NCBI GenBank assembly: GCA_030691545.1
Contig: JAUYEE010000316.1
Span: 1-35,485 of the forward strand
Direction of reading: 5' to 3'
Origin: a bacterium
Lineage (GTDB): Bacteria; Auribacterota; JABMQX01
DNA: 35,485 bases
The position numbers and the translations under genes were made by a program. The notes beneath the pieces were generated by a model. The model did no database searches. It was not told the DNA's origin and was given only the letters and a program-made list of their open reading frames with translations. Below, piece by piece: positions 1 through 6,841 of the stretch. Position 1 is the stretch's first letter. Each line of letters starts with the position of its first letter.

Positions 1-33
1 AAAGCTCAACGCAGCCTTTAATTTCCGGGGCGA

Positions 34-186
34 TTACTGCGTTTCCTTAGTCTCGTCATTTTTGCACTGAACCTGGTTCCCCTCTTTGGAGACAAACCAC
101 TTGCAGGAGGATGAACATCGTTGGTCGCCGACCACCCCGTACTTCGGGCAGTCGAGCAAGCCGTCTTCAATCTGAATCTGAACCAT
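34..186 (-). CDS. Small cysteine-rich protein, 50 aa
   Basis: A 50-residue peptide starts at an ATG preceded by a strong GGGGGAG ribosome-binding site. The reading frame stays open upstream to 339, but that extension has no start signal and reads as non-coding. Four cysteines (C13, C24, C28, C41; spacing CX10CX3CX12C) suggest metal binding or disulfides. The tail is charged and hydrophilic (KNDETKETQ), with no signal peptide or membrane segment. A promoter-like TTGACA/GATATT pair lies just upstream on the same strand. It is divergent from the efflux operon. I do not recognise the family; a small zinc-binding protein is one possibility. Confidence 0.6.
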   Translation of the reverse strand: MVQIQIEDGLLDCPKYGVVGDQRCSSSCKWFVSKEGNQVQCKNDETKETQ

Positions 187-236
187 ACAACTCCCCCTTC
201 GCGCCGTAACGCATGAACGAAATGAAGTTACACGAC

Positions 237-266
237 AATATCTCACTAAATAAATCGCCATGTCAA
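237..266 (-). promoter_or_regulatory. Putative promoter of the small Cys-rich gene
   Basis: On the minus strand a perfect -35 TTGACA (261-266) is followed after 18 bp by GATATT (237-242, 4/6 match to the -10 consensus). This would give a leader of roughly 45 nt to the ATG at 186. The surrounding stretch is AT-rich compared with the coding DNA. Called by eye from the sigma-70 consensus. Confidence 0.45.
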
Positions 267-318
267 CTCGTCTATTATAGGGATGGCCTTTCGCTTTGGC
301 AACAGCGCTTGCACGGGC

Positions 319-357
319 GGTTCGCGGGTACACGCGCAAGCACGGAGCGAACCCGCG
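319..357 (+). other. Overlapping alternative hairpins in the efflux operon leader
   Basis: GGTTCGC (319-325) can pair with GCGAACC (347-353). The overlapping CGCGGGT (323-329) can pair with ACCCGCG (351-357). The two 7-bp stems share bases and so exclude each other. They sit about 30 nt upstream of the outer-membrane factor start at 386. A regulatory role is speculative. Confidence 0.25.
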
Positions 358-385
358 GGTAACTCATGAGGAAGAGACAGACAGC

Positions 386-1723
386 ATGACGAAGGTTAGC
401 TCCTCACTGATGACCATTGTCTTCGCCGTGGGGTTAGCCGCCCCTCTGCGCTCCGAAGAGGACGCAGCCTCCCCGGAGCCAGAAGGCGAGATCACCCTTC
501 AACGTGTTCTCGATCTCACCCTGAGCAACTCGTTCAAGATCGCCCTTGCCCAAGAGCAATTCGAAGCGGCGCAGAGGGCTCTAAGAAGTGCCAAGCGCCG
601 TGGCCTTCCTCGTGTCAGCGCTCAAGGGTGGTTTAGCGGCGACCTCTTCGAGGTCAGCAACTGGGACAGCAATAACCTCGCGGGCTACCTCGCCCTCGAC
701 TGGGATTTTTACCAGGACGGCGCCATCATGCAAGCCATCGCGCAGGCCTGGGCAAATCTCGCATCCGCTGCATTGACTCGCCGGCAGACAGCCCTTGATC
801 TTATTTACAACTCCACGTCTCTCTTCTTCGATGCCCTCAAGGCGATTCGCCACGTCGAGGTCGCCGAACAACAGGTCCAGGTGGACGAGATGCAACTCCA
901 GATCATCCAGTCCGAGTACGACCAGGGGAGACGAACCCGCGCCGAGTTGGGAGACGCCGAGGCGAAGGCATTCGAGATGCGCCTCGCCCTCACCCGCGCC
1001 GAGCAGGACCTCCGCAACTCCATCCTCAAGCTCCAACAACTGACCCGCGAGGACACTATTCGCACCGTCTCGCAAGTCCCGCGGGAGATTGCCTGGGAAC
1101 TTGATTTCCCTGTTGAAGATGTCATCGGCACGGCGCTCACGAACGAACCGAACGTCCTCATTGCCGAAGCGAACCTCACCATGGCAAAGCTCGGCATCAA
1201 GTACGCCAAGCTCAAACGCTGGCCCAGCGTCCGCTTCCTCACTGGCAGTGATTATGCGTTCGCCCCCTTCAGGGAGCCGGAGGAATTTGGCTTCCGTGTT
1301 GGCGTCATCGTCAGCTATCCTCTCTATGACGCGGGTGACCGCAAATCGCGCATCGAGGACGCCGAGTCCGCCGCCCGCAGGGCACAGATTCAGGTCTGGC
1401 AGGCTCAGGACCAAATGAAACAGGACGTCACCGACAGTTACGCGGGCGTGGCCAACCAACTCGAACTCCTGCGCATCGCCGACAAGCGGCACCAAAAGGT
1501 CAAGACCGATTTCGCCAGAGCCCAGGACGATTTCAAACAGGAGAAAATCGGCAAGCTGGACATGGAGCGGATTCGCCTCCAGTATCTTCAGTCGGAGCAG
1601 CGCGTCGAATCCCTCCGCCTCGATGCCCTGTTAGCCCGGGCGAAACTCCTGAAGAGCGTCGGCGTCAGTTCCCTGGACGACATCCGAGCCTATTCCCGAA
1701 AACGGGCTGAGGAAAAGAAATGA
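386..1723 (+). CDS. TolC-family outer membrane efflux protein
   Basis: Outer-membrane factor forming the exit duct of a tripartite efflux pump. The ATG at 386 is chosen because it gives a Sec-type signal (MTKVSSSLMTIVFAVGLAAP) and has GAGGAAGAG upstream; the frame is open further upstream without a signal. The mature part is 445 aa minus the signal, the usual TolC-family size. It holds two OEP repeats: long alpha-helical coiled-coil stretches rich in Ala, Gln, Glu and Arg (about residues 85-180 and 290-420), including a YNSTSLFFDALKA segment typical of the first repeat. Its stop overlaps the next start by 4 bp (ATGA), so it is translationally coupled to the membrane-fusion gene. Substrate unknown. 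Confidence 0.9.
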   Translation: MTKVSSSLMTIVFAVGLAAPLRSEEDAASPEPEGEITLQRVLDLTLSNSFKIALAQEQFEAAQRALRSAKRRGLPRVSAQGWFSGDLFEVSNWDSNNLAGYLALDWDFYQDGAIMQAIAQAWANLASAALTRRQTALDLIYNSTSLFFDALKAIRHVEVAEQQVQVDEMQLQIIQSEYDQGRRTRAELGDAEAKAFEMRLALTRAEQDLRNSILKLQQLTREDTIRTVSQVPREIAWELDFPVEDVIGTALTNEPNVLIAEANLTMAKLGIKYAKLKRWPSVRFLTGSDYAFAPFREPEEFGFRVGVIVSYPLYDAGDRKSRIEDAESAARRAQIQVWQAQDQMKQDVTDSYAGVANQLELLRIADKRHQKVKTDFARAQDDFKQEKIGKLDMERIRLQYLQSEQRVESLRLDALLARAKLLKSVGVSSLDDIRAYSRKRAEEKK

Positions 1724-2781
1724 ACACCGCACTGAAAATCGTTGTGTTCCTCGTGCTGGTTGGCGTTGTCGCGCTGGTGGGCAAGTCCATGCTCAAGAAG
1801 GACGAGCCCCACACTGTCGCCCCCAAATTTCACACGGTCAAACGGCTCGATATCGAGCAGTCCGTTTACGGCTCGGGCACCGTTCGCTGCGCGAACCGAG
1901 CCGAGATTGCCACCCAGGTCGCTGGCAAAATTCGCGAGCTCCGAGTCGAGGAGGGACAAGCCGCCAACCCCTCTCAGGTTTTATGCGTCATGGCAAACGA
2001 AGAAATCCAGAGCAAATTGGAAGGGGCGAAGAACCAACTTAGCCTGGCACAACGCACACATGCGCAGGCCGCAAAGAAATATGAAGACGAAAAACAGAAC
2101 CACCTTCTGTACGAGCACCCCAGCAAGGAAGAACTGGAACGATTGTCCCTCGAGGCGGAAAGAGCCAAAATTGCCTTCGACCAGGCTGAGGAAAGCGCCA
2201 ACTCCCTCGAAAAAGACGTGAAGGCGCTGACCCTATCCGTCCCCGCGGAACTGAAGGGAACTGTCCTGAAAAGCTTCGTCAAAAGCAGCGAAATTCGACT
2301 CGACCCCGACAAGGTTTACCCCGCCGCAACCCCCCTGTTCGTCGTCGGGGACCTCTCGACCCTCATCGTGCAAGGTACAATCTTAGAGAGCGACCGCGAG
2401 AAAATCAAAGAAGGCGACCCGGCGTTTGTTCATGTCGGAAGGCAGGGGACTTTCGCTGCAAAGGTAACGAATCTATCGCTCATCCCCTCCGAAGGAGGTA
2501 GATATGATGTGCGCCTCGATTTCGACAAACCCCCTTCCGGTGTGAACGAGGGACTGACCGTGGACGTCCGGATCGTCATCCAGAAGAAATCGAACGTCCT
2601 TGCCGTCCCGGTCGAATATGTGGAGGCGGAAGCTGGACGACACTGGGTGCAGCGGGTCGAAAAAGAAAGCGTCACCCGAGTGCCGGTACAGGTCGGCATA
2701 TCGAGCGATAGCTTCTACGAAGTGACGGCCGGACTAAAAGAGGGAGACGTCATTCGTTGGCATCCCGGAGGGAAAGAATAG
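1720..2781 (+). CDS. MacA/HlyD-type membrane-fusion protein
   Basis: Periplasmic adaptor linking an inner-membrane ABC transporter to the TolC-type duct. The 353-aa protein has an N-terminal membrane anchor (residues 4-21). A first biotinyl-lipoyl half follows near residue 55 (ATQVAGKIRELRVEEGQ). A charged helical hairpin spans about 90-165. Beta-barrel and membrane-proximal domains follow (GDLSTLIVQGTILESDREKI; NVLAVPVEYV), ending with GLKEGDVI. It overlaps the upstream gene by 4 bp and has GAGGAAAAG before the ATG. Gene order adaptor, ATPase, permease matches MacAB-type systems. No lipobox is seen. Confidence 0.9.
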   Translation: MNTALKIVVFLVLVGVVALVGKSMLKKDEPHTVAPKFHTVKRLDIEQSVYGSGTVRCANRAEIATQVAGKIRELRVEEGQAANPSQVLCVMANEEIQSKLEGAKNQLSLAQRTHAQAAKKYEDEKQNHLLYEHPSKEELERLSLEAERAKIAFDQAEESANSLEKDVKALTLSVPAELKGTVLKSFVKSSEIRLDPDKVYPAATPLFVVGDLSTLIVQGTILESDREKIKEGDPAFVHVGRQGTFAAKVTNLSLIPSEGGRYDVRLDFDKPPSGVNEGLTVDVRIVIQKKSNVLAVPVEYVEAEAGRHWVQRVEKESVTRVPVQVGISSDSFYEVTAGLKEGDVIRWHPGGKE

Positions 2782-2846
2782 CGCCGGCGAAGCCTGACGC
2801 CGTTAGACTCGAAGCAAGAGGGTAGGGGAGAGGACGCCGTTAGACT
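2782..2846 (+). repeat. 14-bp direct repeat in the spacer before the ABC ATPase
   Basis: The spacer holds two identical copies of GACGCCGTTAGACT (2796-2809 and 2833-2846), 37 bp apart. The second copy ends directly at the GTG start of the ATPase gene. This looks like a local duplication. A GGGGAGAGG lies between the copies, but about 13 nt from the start. Confidence 0.5.
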
Positions 2847-3572
2847 GTGAAAGACAACGCACCGTTGATCCAACTGGAAGAGATTGCGAAGGTTTTTAAC
2901 GTCGGGCAGAGGGCGGAACCACACTCCGATGTTACCGCCCAGAGCCAGCGTCTGGTGCCCGTCCGCGCGCTGAACGGCGTGAGACTGTGCATTAACGAGG
3001 GCGAGCTTCTCGCCATCACCGGCCCCTCCGGCTCCGGGAAGAGCACACTCCTGCATATTGTCGGTTGTCTCTTGCGGCCAACTGGCGGACGGTATCTTTT
3101 CAAGGGCCGCCCCGTGGAAAGCCTCAGCGAGTTCCAGCTCGCGCGCCTGCGCAACCGCAACTTCGGATTCGTTTTCCAGGCGTTCAACCTTTTGCCGAGG
3201 TTCTCGGCTCTCGAAAACGTCCAACTGCCTCTGGTGTACAACAGCACCCCTCGCTATCGCCGGCGCGAAATGGCGCAGAAAGCCCTCGAACAGGTGAGCC
3301 TGTCGCACCGCAGCCACCACCGCCCGGGCGAGTTGTCGGGAGGCGAGCAGCAGCGCGTCGCGATAGCCCGCGCGCTTGTTACAGACCCGTCAATGATCCT
3401 CGCGGATGAACCCACGGGAAACCTTGATTCGGAATCGGGGTGGAGTGTCCTGGAGACTCTGATCGAGTTGAATCGTGCCGGAAAGACTGTCGTCATTGTG
3501 ACCCATGAACAGTCTATCGTGCAGAGGATGCCGAGAATCGTGAAGCTGCGCGATGGAGAGATCCTGCCATGA
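2847..3572 (+). CDS. ABC transporter ATP-binding protein (MacB/LolD type)
   Basis: Nucleotide-binding subunit of the efflux or mechanotransmission ABC transporter. Walker A is GPSGSGKST (59-67), the Q-loop Q111, the signature LSGGEQQR (163-170), Walker B MILADE (183-188) and the H-loop H220. All catalytic residues are present. It starts with GTG because an in-frame TAG lies two codons upstream; a TTG at 2865 is an alternative. About 12 extra residues (around 20-36, GQRAEPHSDVTAQSQR) lie between the first strand and the core, in the A-loop region. Its stop overlaps the permease start by 4 bp. Unlike canonical MacB, the ATPase and permease are separate chains. Confidence 0.93.
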   Translation: MKDNAPLIQLEEIAKVFNVGQRAEPHSDVTAQSQRLVPVRALNGVRLCINEGELLAITGPSGSGKSTLLHIVGCLLRPTGGRYLFKGRPVESLSEFQLARLRNRNFGFVFQAFNLLPRFSALENVQLPLVYNSTPRYRRREMAQKALEQVSLSHRSHHRPGELSGGEQQRVAIARALVTDPSMILADEPTGNLDSESGWSVLETLIELNRAGKTVVIVTHEQSIVQRMPRIVKLRDGEILP

Positions 3573-4789
3573 GACCGCTGGATGGAGTGAGAATTGGAGT
3601 TCGCAGCCTGTTCTCGAACTGGCTGCGGTCTCTGCTGAGCATCTTGGGCGTGGTCATCGGCGTGGGAACGCTTGTCGTGATGGTCTCCATCGGCGAGGGC
3701 ACCAAGCAGCAGATTGTCCGCAGCGTCGAAGCAATGGGCTCCAACCTCATCGTCATCGAGAATAGAGCCGGCGGTTCGTTGATCAAGCGGGAGACTCCCG
3801 GGCTCGCGTTGCGGGACGTCGCGCTTCTGAAGGAACACTGCCACCTTGCGAGAGCTATCGCTCCCCTGAAAATGGTTCCGGTGAAAACGTTTTACGGGGG
3901 AAGAACCTCCCTGTTCATTGGTCAGGGAACTACACCGGAACTTCTCGAAATCTCAAAGCTGACCGTCGCCAAGGGAAGATTCCTCTCGCCGCGAGACGTT
4001 GACGAGTTCGCCAAAGTGTGCGTTCTGGGTGGGGAGGTCCCGGGCCGCCTCGGCGTTCGCGAGGACCTCGTCGGCAAGTTCCTTTCTCTGAAAGGACAGG
4101 CGTTCCGGGTCATCGGCATCCTGAAAGAGAAGAAGACGCCCGCGGGGATTATCAACCCGGACATCTGCGTTTTCATTCCCATATCGGTCTCGCAAGAACT
4201 CTCAGAGGAGCGCGCGAGTCTGACGAATATTCTTGTTCAGGGCATCAGCTCGGACCTCGTTCGGCAGACCAAGCGCGAGCTCACCCGCCTGCTGACGTTT
4301 TTTCACAAGGCGAACGTGGACTTCGGCCTCTGGGCACAGGACGAGTTGCTCGAGAGACAGAAGAAGGTCACCGAGACCCTCCAGAAGGCGCTGGGGGCCA
4401 TCGCCCTGATTGCGCTGGTGATCGCAGGCATCGGCATCATGAACGTGCTGCTTGCTTCGGTGAGCGAGCGCATCCGCGAGATCGGCATCCGCAAGGCTGT
4501 CGGTGCCAGCCCCCTTGACATCCTGTCCCAGTTCGTCTGGGAATCGCTCCTCCTCACGGTCACGGGGGGGATCATCGGCATCCTCGTTGGGGTCTTCGCC
4601 GGCAACTGGATATGCGGCCTGCTAAACATCCATCTGCCGCAGGCAGAACACCGCTGGGAAGCTCCCATCTCCCCGGAATCCATCCTCGTGTCTTTCGCCT
4701 TTGCGCTGACAACGGGACTTTTCTTTGGGCTTTACCCCGCTATCAAGGCTGCAAGGCTGGATCCCTGCGAAGCGCTTGCCTACGAGTGA
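3569..4789 (+). CDS. ABC transporter permease, MacB/FtsX family
   Basis: Membrane subunit partnering the preceding ATPase. The 406-aa chain has one N-terminal transmembrane helix (about 15-38, LFSNWLRSLLSILGVVIGVG) and a MacB periplasmic core domain (about 45-265). Three C-terminal helices follow (about 278-302, 330-352 and 372-394), the standard four-helix FtsX/MacB topology. ISERIREIGIRKAVGA-like text (SERIREIGIRKAVGAS, about 300-315) is the conserved cytoplasmic coupling segment. GGAGAG precedes the ATG, which overlaps the upstream stop. It is the last gene of the efflux operon and is convergent with the DUF362 gene. Confidence 0.93.
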   Translation: MRPLDGVRIGVRSLFSNWLRSLLSILGVVIGVGTLVVMVSIGEGTKQQIVRSVEAMGSNLIVIENRAGGSLIKRETPGLALRDVALLKEHCHLARAIAPLKMVPVKTFYGGRTSLFIGQGTTPELLEISKLTVAKGRFLSPRDVDEFAKVCVLGGEVPGRLGVREDLVGKFLSLKGQAFRVIGILKEKKTPAGIINPDICVFIPISVSQELSEERASLTNILVQGISSDLVRQTKRELTRLLTFFHKANVDFGLWAQDELLERQKKVTETLQKALGAIALIALVIAGIGIMNVLLASVSERIREIGIRKAVGASPLDILSQFVWESLLLTVTGGIIGILVGVFAGNWICGLLNIHLPQAEHRWEAPISPESILVSFAFALTTGLFFGLYPAIKAARLDPCEALAYE

Positions 4790-4843
4790 GTCCGACGTGT
4801 CCGACCCGTCCGACGTGTCCGACCTGTCTGATCTGTCAGACCA
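4790..4843. repeat. Six-unit 9-bp tandem repeat (GTCCGACNN)
   Basis: Units are GTCCGACGT, GTCCGACCC, GTCCGACGT, GTCCGACCT, GTCTGATCT and GTCAGACCA. The array begins at the base after the permease stop. Its last unit overlaps the stop codon of the convergent DUF362 gene, so it fills the whole intergenic gap. A related three-unit array lies at 9017-9043. Confidence 0.85.
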
Positions 4844-5729
4844 GCGCGCCTTCTTCCCAGCCCATCCTGACGATCTTGATTTTTGCCAGGTCGGAGCAGC
4901 CGAGGTGGTATTCCTTGTCGGCGGCCTCGAGGCAGATGGGTGGCGGGCTGAGCGGCCACGATTCGCCCTTAAACGCATTCCGTTTCGCCTGGACAATTTT
5001 CACGCAGACTGCTTCGACGGCTATCGGGTCGGTGCCCGCGATGATGCCGTTGTAATGCCAGAGGTATTGCGGGTCCACCTGCGGCCCCTTGTCGAACAGC
5101 GGTCGCAGCGCATCCACGATGACGACCTTTGTCTTGCCCTTGACATCGGGCATGTTCCAGATGCGTCCGAGGTCTTTGCTGTTCTCGGCGTGGTAGGCGG
5201 GTGGGTTGCCGCCGAGCTGGATGTAGTTCTTCAAGACAGTCCCGAAGCCCGTCAGCCAGTGCGCCTTCAGGTTCGGCAGAGGCATGAGAACCGTGCATGT
5301 CTTGTGGACGCCACTTCTTCCTTGCGCGTTGACAATGTTCTTCGCCGGAATCCCCGCGCCTGTCAGCTTCTCCCTGACAAGCTCCGTGATTTCGTTGTGG
5401 GTTGCGTTGAGGTGCGACGTAGGCATGAGTCCCACCGTGTCCTCCGGTTTAACAAAGGTCTGCCACGCGGCCTTGGCGTCCTCTTTTCCCGCAACGGCAC
5501 ACATGACCTTGTCCAGCATCTCCGATGCAGCCTCCCTGTTCACCCTGTGCAAGTCGTCGAGGGCTTTCTGGTCGCGAACGATGAACACCGTACTGGTAAA
5601 CTTCTCTTCCTCAGCAGCAGCCGATGGCGATTCGGCCGCTGCTTTCATTCCGAGAGTGGTGGACAACGCGGCGAAAGCTGTCCCCCGAATGAAGTCCCGC
5701 CTGGTGATTCCTGGCGCATGATCTTTCAT
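4836..5729 (-). CDS. Tat-exported DUF362 domain protein
   Basis: A 297-aa protein with a twin-arginine signal (TRRDFIRGTAFAALSTTLGMKAAA). The DUF362 core includes VKPEDTVGLMPT, a KAHWLTGFGTVLKNYIQLGG segment and the characteristic YLWHYNGIIAGTDPIAVEAV near the C-terminus. DUF362 proteins are of uncertain function; some carry ferredoxin-like iron-sulfur modules, but no CX2CX2C cluster is present here. The start has a strong AAGGAGG and overlaps the stop of the upstream DUF6599-like gene by 4 bp, so the two are co-translated. Likely periplasmic. Confidence 0.85.
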   Translation of the reverse strand: MKDHAPGITRRDFIRGTAFAALSTTLGMKAAAESPSAAAEEEKFTSTVFIVRDQKALDDLHRVNREAASEMLDKVMCAVAGKEDAKAAWQTFVKPEDTVGLMPTSHLNATHNEITELVREKLTGAGIPAKNIVNAQGRSGVHKTCTVLMPLPNLKAHWLTGFGTVLKNYIQLGGNPPAYHAENSKDLGRIWNMPDVKGKTKVVIVDALRPLFDKGPQVDPQYLWHYNGIIAGTDPIAVEAVCVKIVQAKRNAFKGESWPLSPPPICLEAADKEYHLGCSDLAKIKIVRMGWEEGALV

Positions 5730-6649
5730 AATCCTTTGCCTCCTTGAGTTAGACTTGACACTGCGGCTTGCAGCAATTCTTCACAATCCTTCTGGCTTTC
5801 TCCTTCAAAAACTATCAACAATAGGTTTGCGTTCCGCAACGACGAAACCCACTGCGCTCCTTCGATTTCATTTGAGCGAATCGCGCCATCTCCCGGCGGC
5901 CACTGCTTGAGATACACAGCGTGAAAAGACCTCGACGCCTCGGCACAGGAATCGCCGGGATCGTATTCTACAGCAAGCAGCTTGGCTTTGCCTGAAGCCG
6001 TCCTGTAATCGGCGATGACCGCATTCGTTTCCTTGTTGAGGTTCAGAATGTTGTCATCGGCGAGATAATAGAAGTAGTCAAGGCACATCTTCCTGTGAAA
6101 GTAATGAACGCTTTCCGGCAAAAGCCCTGCCTCGGGAAGCCGGACGACGAGTTCCGGTAAGGTCCCTCCACCCGGCAGGTCGCTGGCGACGCTTTTTCCG
6201 ATATCGAGGAGAGCCGCTTTCGCCTCGGGCGTCTCTGCCTCCGCCAGAATGCGGGCAAAGTGTCTGCCTTGCCAGAACCGCAGGAGACCTGCTCCGTACA
6301 CGGACTTCTGCCCGACGCCAACTTCCTCGCCTCCCAGGTCGAAGGAAAGAACGCCGAATGCATCCGCCGAGTTGCCCATCTCGTAAATCTCGACGAGGAT
6401 TTCCGGCGCCTCTGCTCGAGTGAATTTCCACACATCGAGGCCGACAAATGCGTACGCCAGATAGAGCTCCCCCGCCCCATCCATGTAATCGAAGATGTTT
6501 GCGGCTGTGACCCGGCGCGGATGCTCCGTGCGCACCCAACCGTTCACTTCCCGGGGGACTTCGTACGTTGCGCGCATGTCACACCCTCCGGTTATCGCGA
6601 GAAATGCGCAGAAAAGCCCTTGCAAGCCCTTGCGCACCCGTGCCATCAT
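5726..6649 (-). CDS. DUF6599-like exported protein, probable lipoprotein
   Basis: A 307-aa protein with an N-terminal hydrophobic signal ending in ITGGC at residues 19-23, an imperfect lipobox. The body resembles the DUF6599 family: NIFDYMDGAGELYLAYAF (about 52-69), VEIYEMGNSADAFGVLSFD, and YGAGLLRFWQGRHFARI. GGAG lies 7 nt before the ATG; a second ATG follows directly. It is coupled (ATGA) to the downstream Tat-exported DUF362 gene, suggesting that both act together in the periplasm. Catalytic residues are not known for this family. Family assignment is from remembered conserved motifs, moderately sure. Confidence 0.75.
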   Translation of the reverse strand: MMARVRKGLQGLFCAFLAITGGCDMRATYEVPREVNGWVRTEHPRRVTAANIFDYMDGAGELYLAYAFVGLDVWKFTRAEAPEILVEIYEMGNSADAFGVLSFDLGGEEVGVGQKSVYGAGLLRFWQGRHFARILAEAETPEAKAALLDIGKSVASDLPGGGTLPELVVRLPEAGLLPESVHYFHRKMCLDYFYYLADDNILNLNKETNAVIADYRTASGKAKLLAVEYDPGDSCAEASRSFHAVYLKQWPPGDGAIRSNEIEGAQWVSSLRNANLLLIVFEGESQKDCEELLQAAVSSLTQGGKGL

Positions 6650-6841
6650 CTTCTTCTCCGAACGCTCTCCGAGGAGTAGAACCGACTTCCAGCCCCGCCC
6701 GGGCGGGGCAAGATGCCGCGTCCAGCCTTCACCTTAGACGAAATCGTCACCGCAACTGTTTAGTGTCAGGAAGTGGCATCCCGCCTTTGGTCCCGCCACA
6801 GGCGGGATGAACCACGGGCAGGACGCCGCTCGTACAGTTCG
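6650..6841. repeat. Intergenic GC-rich palindromes downstream of feoB
   Basis: This gap holds two strong inverted repeats. One is the 16-bp perfect palindrome CCCCGCCCGGGCGGGG (6693-6708). The other is an 8-bp stem ATCCCGCC (6778-6785) / GGCGGGAT (6801-6808) with a 15-nt loop, 34 nt beyond the feoB stop. Neither is followed by a T-run in the direction of feoB, so they look like REP-type elements rather than intrinsic terminators. No gene was seen. Confidence 0.5.

Noticed and set aside
4790..4843. CRISPR array
   Set aside because: The units are 9 bp and contiguous with no spacers; no cas genes are present.
4725..5747. 340-codon plus-strand frame over the DUF362 gene
   Set aside because: Antisense shadow that also reads the 9-bp repeat as SDVSDLSD-type peptide; the Tat signal and DUF362 motifs are on the minus strand.
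6778..6808. Intrinsic terminator for feoB
   Set aside because: The stem is strong but no T-run follows in the feoB direction, so it is listed as a REP-like palindrome instead.
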